NCBI RefSeq assembly: GCF_001953875.1
Contig: NZ_MQUR01000001.1
Coordinates: forward strand, 173,581-237,580
DNA: 64,000 nucleotides
Source of the DNA: Streptomyces amritsarensis
GTDB lineage: Bacteria > Actinomycetota > Actinomycetes > Streptomycetales > Streptomycetaceae
Reading direction: 5' to 3'
Shown here: positions 7,980 to 15,852 of the stretch, piece after piece
How positions within the stretch are numbered: the first letter of the stretch is position 1
Layout: each line of letters starts with the position of its first letter
The notes under the pieces: generated by a model
The model's database searches: none
What the model saw: the letters and a program-made list of their open reading frames with translations, nothing else
What the model was told of the DNA's origin: nothing
Made by a program: the position numbers and the translations under genes

Positions 7980-8417
7980 ATGACGCCTGAAACCCGAGCG
8001 AAGAAGGCCAAGCCACTCCCTACGCCGAAGCAACGCGGCATCGCTGGGGTAACGCACAGCAGGGCTGCGAAATCCGCTGTAGAGGGCAAGAGCACTAAGC
8101 TCAAGCCTGCAGAGGTTGACCAGCGCAGCTCGCCGCGTTCCCGTGCGGGCGGCTACTCCAGCTCTACCGAAGTAGCCCAGGTTCGACTGCGCCCAGACGA
8201 GATGGCAGACCTGCGCCTCGTGATGCAGACCCTCAACCTCACGTCGCTGTCTGACGCTCTCCGAGAGGGATTGCGCCTACTTTCACGCGAAGCTGCGGAG
8301 GTGGCAGCCTCTGAGGAGATTCGCTCCTTCTATAAGGGGGCGCAGGCTCCGACTCCGGCAGGCGTTGCGCCAGCCACGGCGGATGAGCTGGAAGCAGCAG
8401 ACGAGATCGAATGGTGA
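7980..8417 (+). CDS. Probable antitoxin of a MazEF/PemIK-like toxin-antitoxin pair
   Basis: The product (145 aa) has a Lys/Pro/Ser-rich N-terminal half. Its middle (about residues 63-100, VAQVRLRPDEMADLRLVMQTLNLTSLSDALREGLRLL) reads like a ribbon-helix-helix DNA-binding fold: a short strand, then two helices. The acidic, Pro/Ala-rich C terminus (APATADELEAADEIEW) is the kind of tail that wraps a MazF-type toxin. GGAGGAACG directly precedes the ATG. The stop overlaps the toxin start by 7 bp, so the two are translationally coupled in the usual antitoxin-first order. The pair is the first cargo after the tRNA in the element and may stabilise it. Confidence 0.7.
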   Translation: MTPETRAKKAKPLPTPKQRGIAGVTHSRAAKSAVEGKSTKLKPAEVDQRSSPRSRAGGYSSSTEVAQVRLRPDEMADLRLVMQTLNLTSLSDALREGLRLLSREAAEVAASEEIRSFYKGAQAPTPAGVAPATADELEAADEIEW

Positions 8418-8749
8418 GTCCCGGTTCCGCGATGCGCGGAGAGGTATGGGGATGCGTCCTGCCCAGCCCAATCGGCTCACACCCCGTGGTCGTCCTCACC
8501 GTCAATCGCATTGCCGAACCACTGTCAGCGGTGACCGTTGCCGTGGTTACCGGAACGTCTGGCCCAACATCCACTCATGTCCCCATTGGCCCCGAGTGCG
8601 GCGTAACCAAGTACGACGAGTCATACGTCAACTGCACGGACCTGCACACCGTGGACAAGTCCAGGCTTCGTAGGCGTCTCGGTCTCCTGGATCTGAGCGA
8701 ATTGCAGCGAGTCGAGGACTGCGTTCGCGTCATCTTGGGCCTTTCATGA
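8411..8749 (+). CDS. MazF/PemK-family endoribonuclease toxin
   Basis: The product is 112 aa from ATG 8411, or 105 aa from ATG 8432. MRGEVWGCVLPSPIGSHPVVVLTVNRI is the family's first strand-loop region (RGEVW, then hPVVVL). ATVAVVTGTS-like and GLLDLSELQRVEDCVRVIL segments match the following strands and the C-terminal helix. MazF/PemK proteins cleave mRNA at short sequences and are neutralised by the co-transcribed antitoxin. Coding overlaps the antitoxin by 7 bp. The 8432 start would leave RGEVW two residues from the N terminus, as in typical family members, so the exact start is open. Confidence 0.82.
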   Translation: MVSPGSAMRGEVWGCVLPSPIGSHPVVVLTVNRIAEPLSAVTVAVVTGTSGPTSTHVPIGPECGVTKYDESYVNCTDLHTVDKSRLRRRLGLLDLSELQRVEDCVRVILGLS

Positions 8750-8773
8750 TGCCCACCGCCACCAAGATGTGAA

Positions 8774-8807
8774 GAGCGGTGGCCCGGATTGCTCCGGGCC
8801 ACCGCTC
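8774..8807. terminator. Bidirectional terminator between toxin and integrase remnant
   Basis: A perfect 15-bp stem (8774-8788 / 8793-8807) with a 4-nt loop. It lies between the plus-strand toxin stop (8749) and the minus-strand integrase stop (8816), so it can serve both converging transcripts. Confidence 0.85.
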
Positions 8808-8815
8808 CTAATCAA

Positions 8816-9496
8816 CTACATCCCCGGTGTGTCGCCTTCGTCATCGAGAGCCTTTGCAATCTTCGCGTTGGCCGCCTCCTCGTGACCGTCGATGCAGCCG
8901 TGGTATCGGCGATGAATCACCTCAGGCGAGTTGCCGACGCGCCGCGCCACCTCAGCAATGGGCGCCCCAGCATTCAGCCACCGCGTGATGCACGCGTGCC
9001 GCAGGTCGTACGGGCGGCCGGCCAACGGCGAGTCCATACGTTCCGGGGGCAGCGCGTACGCCCGCGCTTCCTCCCATACCCGCCAATAAGTGGAGGATCC
9101 GACCACTCCACCGCGTTCGTTCCCGAAGACACGCCCCTCCTTGGCGGTCCCGAACTCCTCTCGGTGCGACTGAAGGATGGCGACCAGAACGGCCGGTATA
9201 GGGACCGGCCGGTCCGTGGACGCCTCGCGCGCCTTCAGGCCACGCCGGTCGTGGCGCTCGCCAGAGTCGGTCCACTGCTTCCCGGAGACGGGGCGCGTCT
9301 CCCGCAGCGTCAGCGTGCCCCACCCGTTCTCGGGCAGGTGGCAGTCCGTCCACCGGAGCCCGACCGCCTCGGCGGGTCGAAGCCCCGCGTAGTACAGGAC
9401 CCGGCAAGCCAGTGCGGCGAGTCCGAGACGGCCTGTGTAGCCCCAAACGGCCGGTCTGTCGCCCCAGCGCCGATCGTCCGGCGACAGGGACTGCAC
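8816..9496 (-). pseudogene. Tyrosine recombinase/integrase, catalytic domain only (5'-truncated)
   Basis: The frame encodes the C-terminal catalytic part of a phage-type integrase. Arg I is in YYAGLRPAEAVGLRW, the His-x-x-Arg pair is in YDLRHACITRWLNAG, and the nucleophilic Tyr is in EVIHRRYHGCIDG. Streptomyces tRNA integrases are normally about 370-460 aa and begin with an arm-binding and a SAM-like core-binding domain. Here at most ~226 codons exist, and upstream of 9496 the sequence changes to an AT-richer stretch with unrelated coding. The catalytic residues are intact, but the core-binding domain is missing, so activity is unlikely. Its position is unusual: the integrase C-terminal end faces the tRNA side rather than lying at the far end of the element. 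Confidence 0.85.
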
Positions 9497-9573
9497 ACGA
9501 TGTCGGTGTTACTTCGACTTAGCTTCGTGCCGCATTTTACACAAAGCGACGATAAAAGCTGCGCAATAACCAT
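9483..9573 (-). pseudogene. Truncated zinc-ribbon N-terminus next to the integrase remnant
   Basis: From ATG at 9573 the minus strand reads MVIAQLLSSLCVKCGTKLSR then SNTDIVCSPCRR. The CxxC...CxxC pattern is typical of the first ~30 residues of many Streptomyces element-borne regulators with a zinc ribbon in front of a helix-turn-helix. After the second CxxC the frame runs into integrase sequence read out of phase. The likely explanation is a deletion that joined the start of a regulator gene to the end of the integrase gene. Short, so confidence is limited. Confidence 0.45.
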
Positions 9574-9634
9574 GGGTATTGTTCGTTCCCCTCGACAGGA
9601 GTGCATTGACCGCAACGACGCGAGTGCGGCCAGT

Positions 9635-11677
9635 TCATCGGATTCTCGCGGACGCTTGGCCCGCAACGCTCGCCGCAAGAAGATTCAGACGCCGAGCTGT
9701 CGTACCCGGATCTTCGAGAATCGAGTACTGGGAGCCCACTTTTCGGATCGCGTGGATAATTTCCGAAGAAAGGAACTTCAACACAGATTCAATTTCGTGC
9801 GGAGTCGGCGGATTTTCTACTTCGGACCGGAAAATCAGGTATAGATCGTGAGCCGAGAGCGCGCCAGTCGTTACCGCGTCCGCAGAGGCTGCTTCGGTGG
9901 CCAACTGTCGCAAAACCCGATCACACAACCTATACATCCTTTTCTCCGCGCTCCACCGCTTTTCGAGCACCCCACTCTCCACCACGCCGACACGACTACA
10001 TACGTCCCTAAGCTCTTGAAGCGTGAGCGGGGCTTGCGCATGATGCTCGACAATGGAGATCAGAGTTTCTACATCCAGTAGCCCCACGCCATGCGCTTCG
10101 GCTCGTGCGGCCAGACGGCTACCGGGGAATCCTGGACCAACGACGAGTATATACTCTGCCGAATTCGCGGCGCGATGTTCCTTAAGCGTGTCGAAGTTGA
10201 CCTGCGTCTCCCCAATCTTCCCGGATGCCGACGACTTGGCATCGACAATTACGCTGTACTTAGAGTCGCCAGAGAGGTGCGCCGTGACCAGGACGTCGGT
10301 TTGCCCGGGGCCGCCGAAAAGTTGACTGTCGTACCCGAGATGTGCAAATGCCTCCGCGACTTCTCGCTCGAACCGCTCAGGGCTACCCGAGTCCCGCGAG
10401 GCTGCCCGCAAAGTCTCGGCCGTCGGGCTGAGCGAGGCCTCAACCCCAGGAGTCGGGCCCTCCCCCTGCGTCGCTTCAAGGGCTGCGGGCGCGTCCGTCG
10501 GCAAGTCAGCCAGCATGGCCCGACCTAGCGGGAGCACTCGATAGTGCCCCCAAGTAACCTCCTCTACGAGCCCACACTCTCGCAGCATTTGAAGTCGCGT
10601 CCGCACTTCCGGAATGTCCTCGCGAGGAACCCTGTAGCGAGTCAGCGCCAAGGCAGCCAAGTCGCGAGGGGTGTCAACTTCCTCAAGGGCTTCTAGGATT
10701 TCACCGACGAACTTAAACTTCGAATGAACGACACGCAGGTAATCGAGGTCATGCGGTGCGGCGAGGCAGGCTTTCGCAATATCTGTAGACCGGTAGGTAC
10801 CGAACCCCACTTGTTCAACCATCCCCGCAGCCTTGAGCGTTCCAAGAGCGGAGGCGACCGACGATGGCCTGAGGCCAAATTCAGCCGAGGCGAACTCGTC
10901 AATCTCCTCACGCGACATATCATCAGTCAGCGCTTTAGAAAATTTCCGCATCGTCAAAAAAGAGTCGCCATCATTGCGCGGAATATACCCAATGTTGGCC
11001 TTACGATCCCGCCCAGGGCCATCAAGCTGAGCCCGGACGAGTGGATGTGCTGCGGGCAGCTCCGTGACTGGGTCGACTTTTCCCGCACGTCGCTTACCAA
11101 TTTTCGGTTCGGCCAGCTCCAAGCGCCGCACAAGCTCTAGGCCCGACTCTGTGGGGGTAATGTCATGCCGAAAGTCAAGCTCGACAAATCCGCCTGCTCG
11201 AAGCCAAGCTGTCCGCCTTCGGATCTGGTCAAGGCTCTCCCACGCACAGCCATATTTCTCAGCCGCGCGGGTCAAGAGATCCGACTGCGTACAGCCTTCG
11301 CGGGCCTCGTGAACCAGCTCACCCACAAAACGGATGTTGGCATGGAGAATCGCGATTAGATAAGCGTCGTCGCCGCTGTTCAGCCACTCCTCAGAATGCA
11401 TGGTGAGCGCCCAGGAACTGCGACCCATCCTTGTAACAAGTCCCGCTGGCTGAAGTCGCTGACCAACCAGGGCAAGCGTTGTGTGGCCACCTGCGTCGCC
11501 CGGCAGGGCGATTGGCTCCTCCACCGGGAGACCGTCACGAAGGGCTGCCAGCAGGACACGCAGAACCTCAATCTGCGCGTCCGTCCCACCCGGCAACGCC
11601 GGCATGGAAAACGCTCGGTTACTCCACGGCCGCACCGGTAGCAGTACCTCCGCGCCATGGACTCGTTCGACGCTCAC
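9635..11677 (-). CDS. wHTH-repeat protein with PD-(D/E)XK (Mrr-like) nuclease core, candidate defence protein
   Basis: The product is 680 aa. GTG at 11677 is chosen because GGGGAGGG lies 5 nt upstream; a GTG at 11725 is in frame but lacks a site. Residues ~97-195 and ~303-390 look like diverged copies of one helical module (compare ANIRFVGELVHEA with SKFKFVGEILEAL, each followed by an RTAWLRAGGFVEL- or RLQMLRECGLVEE-type wing), probably winged-helix units. Residues ~433-530 form a restriction-endonuclease-like core: E in FEREVAEAFAHLGYDSQLF, D461 in GGPGQTDVLV, and D479-A-K481 in YSVIVDAKSS, matching the E...D...(D/E)xK order of Mrr-type domains. A further ~150 helical residues end the protein. 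No methylase is nearby, so a modification-dependent or nucleic-acid-sensing nuclease is possible. Substrate and role are unknown. Confidence 0.75.
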   Translation of the reverse strand: MSVERVHGAEVLLPVRPWSNRAFSMPALPGGTDAQIEVLRVLLAALRDGLPVEEPIALPGDAGGHTTLALVGQRLQPAGLVTRMGRSSWALTMHSEEWLNSGDDAYLIAILHANIRFVGELVHEAREGCTQSDLLTRAAEKYGCAWESLDQIRRRTAWLRAGGFVELDFRHDITPTESGLELVRRLELAEPKIGKRRAGKVDPVTELPAAHPLVRAQLDGPGRDRKANIGYIPRNDGDSFLTMRKFSKALTDDMSREEIDEFASAEFGLRPSSVASALGTLKAAGMVEQVGFGTYRSTDIAKACLAAPHDLDYLRVVHSKFKFVGEILEALEEVDTPRDLAALALTRYRVPREDIPEVRTRLQMLRECGLVEEVTWGHYRVLPLGRAMLADLPTDAPAALEATQGEGPTPGVEASLSPTAETLRAASRDSGSPERFEREVAEAFAHLGYDSQLFGGPGQTDVLVTAHLSGDSKYSVIVDAKSSASGKIGETQVNFDTLKEHRAANSAEYILVVGPGFPGSRLAARAEAHGVGLLDVETLISIVEHHAQAPLTLQELRDVCSRVGVVESGVLEKRWSAEKRMYRLCDRVLRQLATEAASADAVTTGALSAHDLYLIFRSEVENPPTPHEIESVLKFLSSEIIHAIRKVGSQYSILEDPGTTARRLNLLAASVAGQASARIR

Positions 11678-11955
11678 AGTGCCCTCCCCGTTTCGTACCA
11701 GATGACCGTCATGATCTGCCTTCACAGGCTGGGACGGCAGCGTTTCGTCAGATCTGATGCGCGACAGGTTGATGGCTGCCGGCGGGCTGGCTCATTCAAC
11801 CCGTGGGATGACGAGGCGGTCTGCAGAGCACGGGGCCAGGGTGTCGGTGCCTCAAAGGAGGTCTTTTCCAGATTGGTTGGGCACGAAGCTCGTAGGATGA
11901 ACGCCCTGTGAGACGCCACGGTCGACCGTCTCTCGCTCCAGACCAAGAGGTCTCT

Positions 11956-13023
11956 ATGGACATGCTCTCCGACGTAACACTCACGCAGGACCAGCACTCC
12001 CTCCTCGGCGCTATCGCCCACCCGTGGCTTGACACTGGTGAGTGGCCGCTGTGGGCCAATGTTCAGCACCGGTACGACCTGCGAGGCCAGGACGCCGACA
12101 TCATCCTCAATTCGATGCCCCGTGTCGGCATTGAGGGACCCTTCGGCGCCAGCTACGGTTTCGTCTCCCACCCCCGGCCCCGTGTAGGCCCGGGTGACCG
12201 GGTGCGGCTGACGGTAGCTGCCTCCCTGGTCCTCCCCCAGGTGAAGATGATGGCTGGGGATCCCTTCGTGCAGGCCCTGCGCCACATGATCGACCTCTAC
12301 ACCGATAGGCCGATCACCAACGAACTCCCCACCGTCCACCTCCGCTCCACCGAACTCGCTTCCACACATCCCTCCTTCAAGCCCTGGTTCGTCCAGGTCC
12401 TACCCGACCTGCTCTCGCACGAGCCGGCCATCAGCACCAGTGGCGTCAATTTCCCCGATGGGCGCTGGGAGCGCGATGTCACCCGCAGCGTGATGAAGTA
12501 CATCGGCGTAGACACCGTCGAGAGGTACATCGAAAAGACGATCGAGATTGTGACCGCGAACGCCGCTGAGATCACTCCGGCCCCCGTGGAGATGATCGAG
12601 CCACAAGTCTCCCTGCCCGGGCGCGGGCCGTACGTGGGCCTCGCCCTTCTCTCTGATCTGGAGAAAGCCGCACAGACGAGCACTTGGGGGCTGCACAAGC
12701 TGATCGCCCTGTGCCGGGAGCTGAACGAGAACTACGCGACCGGCAACCCGTATGCGAGCGCGGCTTTGATCCGGGCCATCCTGGACCACATCCCACCGGT
12801 CTTTGGGCACCGAGACTTCAAGCAGGTCGCGGCCCAACACCCGTTCCCCATACAGCGGACCGACAAAGCACACGCCCAGAGGCTCGCTGCCTTCAAGGAC
12901 ATCGCCCATGACGGTCTGCACCGGCCCATCAGCGATGCCGCGGGCCCCACCATCGGCATGGACGACCTGGAACCGCCCGCCCGCCTCAACGCCATCCTTC
13001 ACGAGCTGGCGCGGCTCCTCTAG
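11956..13023 (+). CDS. Unknown protein divergent from the nuclease gene
   Basis: The product (355 aa) matches no family I recognise. ATG at 11956 follows AAGAGG with 5-nt spacing; the frame is open further upstream but without a better site. No signal peptide or membrane segment is visible. The N-terminal ~210 residues mix strands and loops. Residues ~235-355 are more helical, with KAAQTSTWGLHKLIALCREL, then NPYASAALIRAILDHIPPVF, a basic AFKDIAHDGLHRPI stretch and a leucine-rich end. The 278-bp space to the divergent nuclease gene probably holds both promoters. Codon use is streptomycete-like, unlike the AT-richer nuclease gene. It is the last gene before attR. It may be a partner, sensor or immunity protein of the nuclease, but nothing in the sequence proves it. 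Confidence 0.7.
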   Translation: MDMLSDVTLTQDQHSLLGAIAHPWLDTGEWPLWANVQHRYDLRGQDADIILNSMPRVGIEGPFGASYGFVSHPRPRVGPGDRVRLTVAASLVLPQVKMMAGDPFVQALRHMIDLYTDRPITNELPTVHLRSTELASTHPSFKPWFVQVLPDLLSHEPAISTSGVNFPDGRWERDVTRSVMKYIGVDTVERYIEKTIEIVTANAAEITPAPVEMIEPQVSLPGRGPYVGLALLSDLEKAAQTSTWGLHKLIALCRELNENYATGNPYASAALIRAILDHIPPVFGHRDFKQVAAQHPFPIQRTDKAHAQRLAAFKDIAHDGLHRPISDAAGPTIGMDDLEPPARLNAILHELARLL

Positions 13024-13155
13024 GGCCATCGCAGGCCATGCCCGGGCGGCCGAGATCGGGCCTGTGCACGATACGCGATAGACAACGGTGGCGCTTTGAC
13101 GCTGCTACGGCGAAGTCCCAGGTCAAGACCTCAACATACGCCGTCTTAGGCGCCC

Positions 13156-13198
13156 CCTCCGGAGCCGTGTGCGCAGGTTCGAATCCTGCCGGGGGCAC
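13156..13198 (+). repeat. attR: 43-bp direct repeat (tRNA-Arg 3' half)
   Basis: Exact copy of 7703-7745. The tRNA 5' half is absent here, so this is the chromosomal 3' end of the original tRNA-Arg, displaced by the insertion. Confidence 0.9.
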
Positions 13199-13215
13199 TT
13201 CGCAGGAAGTGCCCA

Positions 13216-13255
13216 AAGACCCCGCCATCAGCGGCAGCGCTGAGGACGGGGTCTT
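13216..13255 (+). terminator. Original tRNA-Arg terminator
   Basis: AAGACCCCG (13216-13224) pairs with CGGGGTCTT (13247-13255) across a 22-nt loop, 18 bp after attR. It most likely terminated the tRNA before the element arrived. The minus-strand ABC pseudogene also ends here. Confidence 0.65.
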
Positions 13256-13800
13256 CGCGTATGCGCCGGCGCCTGCTCGGCCGCGAGTTCAGCGGGCGAA
13301 CCGTCGAAGACGACGCGCCCCGCGCAGTGAGACGACCCGGTCGGCCGGCAACTCGATGTCCGACGCAGCGGGTACGGCCCAGGTGAGCCAGGTACCGGCG
13401 GAGCTCGATGCGGTGTTCCCCATCGATGCCGGTCGTGGGCTGGTGGACGACGGTCCGGGCGCATGCAGGCACGCTGGCGGTTGCCTCCGGAGAGACGTGC
13501 CAGGCGGGCGTCGGCCACATCGGTGAGGTTCAGGTCGTCGACCACGCGCCGGACGGTCCCGGCGCGTCGGCCGCGAGGAAGCTGCGCAGCCACGCGGAAC
13601 AGGTGATCGCCTCGTGGACGGTGAAATGGCCCGGAAAGCCTGGGGCTTGGGGAGGCATCCGATCGCCGCGCGGTAGCGCCGTGGCTCGATCGTCCCCGAC
13701 GCAGACCGATCCCGCCGCGGGACGGAGGAGGAGCCCGAACCGTTGGAACTGGTGAGAGCTGTGATGCCGGGTCGGAAGGAGAGGCTGGGATGTCGAGGGC
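13240..13800 (-). pseudogene. Degenerate ABC-transporter ATP-binding protein
   Basis: Pieces of one ABC ATPase appear in order on the minus strand but in changing frames. FRPGITALTSSNGSGSSS (near 13730-13780) sits where a Walker A GPNGAGKTT should be. Next come AAIGCLP then PQAPGFPGHFTVHEAITCSA (Q-loop region), RRVVDDLNLTDVADARLARL followed by the signature LSGGNRQR, VHQPTTGIDGEHRIELRRYL (D-loop region), and GRVVFDGSPAELAA at the end. At least three frame changes, the loss of the Walker A lysine and the lack of a recognisable Walker B show that the gene is dead. It resembles the ATPases of simple actinobacterial efflux pairs. No permease gene remains next to it. Confidence 0.7.
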
Positions 13801-14299
13801 GGTCCTGGGCCTGTAGCGGACCACGAGGTCTCGGACACCCGAGTCCCCAGGCGCCGTCGCCGGCGTCGGGGGTCCGCGGCGAGATCCTTCGACATCGCCT
13901 TGTTCTTCGCGTTGTCATAGGTCGCTGTGACGCTTCCCCAGCCCACAACTGACGCCGACCCCGCCGTTCCAGGGGAGGTGCGAGGCATGAACACGCCTTT
14001 CGGAGCGGGGACTTCGAGACGCCCGGGCATGGCATGCGGTGTGTGCCCGCATAGGCCGGAGGGGGTGCTCCGGCCTCGATCCGCTCTGATCGGGTGACCG
14101 GAGCCTCATCGCGGGTTTCGCGGTGGCACGGCGTGGCTGCGGATGGCTTCCGGTGGTCCGTACGAGCGGTGGCCCGGGGATGCTGTGGGTTCGGGGGCTG
14201 GGGGCGGGGCATGGGGGTGTCTAGGGTGGATGGTGAGCCCGCAGGGTGCCGCTGACCTGGTGCTTTGCGGGGAGAGCTCGGAGTGGATGGGGCGGCGCG
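13801..14299. other. No gene seen
   Basis: This stretch has no frame with convincing codon bias or recognisable product. It includes a small hairpin with 8-bp arms AGGCCGGA/TCCGGCCT (14053-14060 / 14069-14076) and the upstream region of the XdhC-like gene. It may hold decayed remains of the ABC locus. Confidence 0.4.
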
Positions 14300-15283
14300 A
14301 TGCGTGAGCTGGTGGAGACGGCGAAGCGGTGGGTGGCCGAGGGGCGGGCGGGGTATCTGGCCCGGCCCGTCACCGAGCAGGGCTTCGGGCCGCGGGATCC
14401 CGCGGGGGCCGTGCTCGTCGACCCGCGGGGGGAGTGCGTCGGCAGCCTGTACCGCGGAGTGTTCGACGCCGAGCTCGTCGCCGAGGCCGCGGCCTTGGCG
14501 CCCGGGGCCACCGCGCGGGTGTGCGAGGTGTCCGTGACCGGGGACGAGGCCGTGGCGGCGAAGCTGACCTGCGGCGGGCGGGCCGAGGTGCTGCTCCAGC
14601 CGCTCGCGGCGATTCCCGCCGAGTGGTGGGAGCTGCTCGGCGAGGGTGTCGGGGTGGCGTTGGTTACCCGGCTGAACGAGGCCGCCGACCGGGCATCCAG
14701 TGAGGTCGTACGGGCGACCGCGGTGCCGGGCGACGCTGCCGGGCGGCGGGCCGGGGAGTTGCTGGCCACGCGGCGGGCCGGGCGGGACGCCCTGTACGGG
14801 GATGGCGGGCTGGTGCTGGTCGAGGCGCACCCGTCGGCCCCGTACGTGGTCATCGGCGGCGGCGGTGAGCTGGCCGCCGTCATCGAGCGGCAGGCGCTGC
14901 TGCTGGGCTGGGAGGCGGTACGGGTCGAGGCGGCCGGGCCGGCGGTGGAGGTCGTCGAAGCGCGCCGGGACGCCGCGTGCGTGGTCATGCTGAGCCACGA
15001 CGAGCAGTTCGACGTGCCGACGCTGCGGGCGGCGCTGGCCGCCGGGGTGCCGTACGTCGGGGCGCTCGGGTCGCGGCGTACGACCGCGCGCCGGCGGGAG
15101 GGGCTGCTCGCGGCCGGGGTCACCGAGGCGGAGCTGGCCCGGGTGCACGGGCCGATCGGGCTCGACCTCGGCGCCCGCACGCCGGCGGAGACCGCGCTGG
15201 CGATCTGCGCGGAGATCCTCGGGGTGCTGGGGGCGCGCAACGCGGGGGCGCTGCGGGACGCCGCCGGGCCGGTCAACGCCTGA
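14300..15283 (+). CDS. XdhC/CoxI-family protein
   Basis: The product (327 aa) belongs to the family of chaperones that insert or sulfurate the molybdenum cofactor of xanthine dehydrogenase-type enzymes. The N-terminal XdhC/CoxI domain (MRELVETAKRWVAEGRAGYLA, then GAVLVDPRGECVGSLYRGVFDAELVAEA) is followed by the C-terminal Rossmann domain, with YVVIGGGGELAAVIERQALLLGW and LSHDEQFDVPTLRAAL, PYVGALGSRRT and LDLGARTPAETALAICAEIL. ATG at 14300 begins a conserved-looking segment; the upstream extension does not. No xanthine dehydrogenase subunit gene lies in the window, so the target enzyme must be encoded elsewhere. Confidence 0.88.
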   Translation: MRELVETAKRWVAEGRAGYLARPVTEQGFGPRDPAGAVLVDPRGECVGSLYRGVFDAELVAEAAALAPGATARVCEVSVTGDEAVAAKLTCGGRAEVLLQPLAAIPAEWWELLGEGVGVALVTRLNEAADRASSEVVRATAVPGDAAGRRAGELLATRRAGRDALYGDGGLVLVEAHPSAPYVVIGGGGELAAVIERQALLLGWEAVRVEAAGPAVEVVEARRDAACVVMLSHDEQFDVPTLRAALAAGVPYVGALGSRRTTARRREGLLAAGVTEAELARVHGPIGLDLGARTPAETALAICAEILGVLGARNAGALRDAAGPVNA

Positions 15284-15361
15284 GTCTCTTGCATCCCCGC
15301 CCGTCCCGATGCACCCCGCCGTCGCGTCCGAAATGCGCGCAACCAGGCGATGTGAGGGAAA

Positions 15362-15766
15362 ATGCTCCGTATGGACATGATCCTGAGCGTGGACCCGGTC
15401 GCCTTGGACATCGTGTGGTTCCTCGTCGTCGGCATCGTCGTCGCCGGCATGCTGCTCGGCGGCTTCAAGCTGGGGCAGCGGGTCCGGGCCAAGGAGCCGC
15501 CGCCGCCCGCCCCCGAGGAGCAGCCGCACCTGCCGAACGGCGGGGCCGTCTACGAGGTCCGCGAGGAGCGGGACCAGGTGGAGATCCCCGAGGGCGGCCT
15601 GAGGCCGCACGAGATGCAGGGCTACGGGAACTTCGGCTCCACCACCTCCAGCCACCCGGACGAGGTCCGCAAGGAGCGCGAGTCCGGATACAGACTGCCC
15701 GAGGGCCCGGGGCCGCACCCGCAGCCCGGGGCTCCCCCGGACGCGGGGCGCGGAGCGCATTCCTGA
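15362..15766 (+). CDS. DUF6479-family small membrane protein
   Basis: The product (134 aa) has one N-terminal membrane segment (about residues 16-38, DIVWFLVVGIVVAGMLLGGF). A hydrophilic Pro/Glu-rich cytoplasmic region follows, with YEVREERDQVEIPEGGLRPHE, then GNFGSTTSSHPDE and a GYRLPEGPGPHPQPG-like tail. This is the layout of a Streptomyces family known only as DUF6479. ATG at 15362 is close to GAGGG (3-4 nt); ATG 15371 is an alternative. It is monocistronic and ends before a strong shared terminator. Function unknown. Confidence 0.8.
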   Translation: MLRMDMILSVDPVALDIVWFLVVGIVVAGMLLGGFKLGQRVRAKEPPPPAPEEQPHLPNGGAVYEVREERDQVEIPEGGLRPHEMQGYGNFGSTTSSHPDEVRKERESGYRLPEGPGPHPQPGAPPDAGRGAHS

Positions 15767-15803
15767 GAAGACCCCTGCGTCCCGGAGACGAAGAGGAGAC
15801 GAC

Positions 15804-15852
15804 GACCCGACCCTCTGACCCGCGCCTCCCGCGCGGGTCAGAGGGTCGGGTC
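15804..15852. terminator. Bidirectional terminator, 21-bp perfect stem
   Basis: Arms 15804-15824 and 15832-15852 are exactly complementary over 21 bp with a 7-nt loop. It separates the plus-strand DUF6479 gene from the minus-strand ligase gene, whose stop codon overlaps the stem. One of the strongest stem-loops in the window. Confidence 0.9.

Larger units (their letters stand above)
7703..13198. mobile_element. 5.5-kb integrated element in tRNA-Arg(CCG)
   Basis: The element is delimited by 43-bp identical direct repeats (7703-7745 and 13156-13198) that correspond to the 3' part of tRNA-Arg. It holds a toxin-antitoxin pair, a truncated tyrosine integrase (catalytic domain only), a remnant zinc-ribbon reading frame, a wHTH/PD-(D/E)XK protein and a divergent unknown protein. 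Parts of it (for example 9500-9800 and 10700-11400) are clearly poorer in G+C than the host chromosome. No replication, transfer or excisionase gene is visible. With the integrase broken, it is probably fixed unless helped in trans. Small size and cargo resemble a defence-type genomic islet, which is an inference. Confidence 0.85.
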
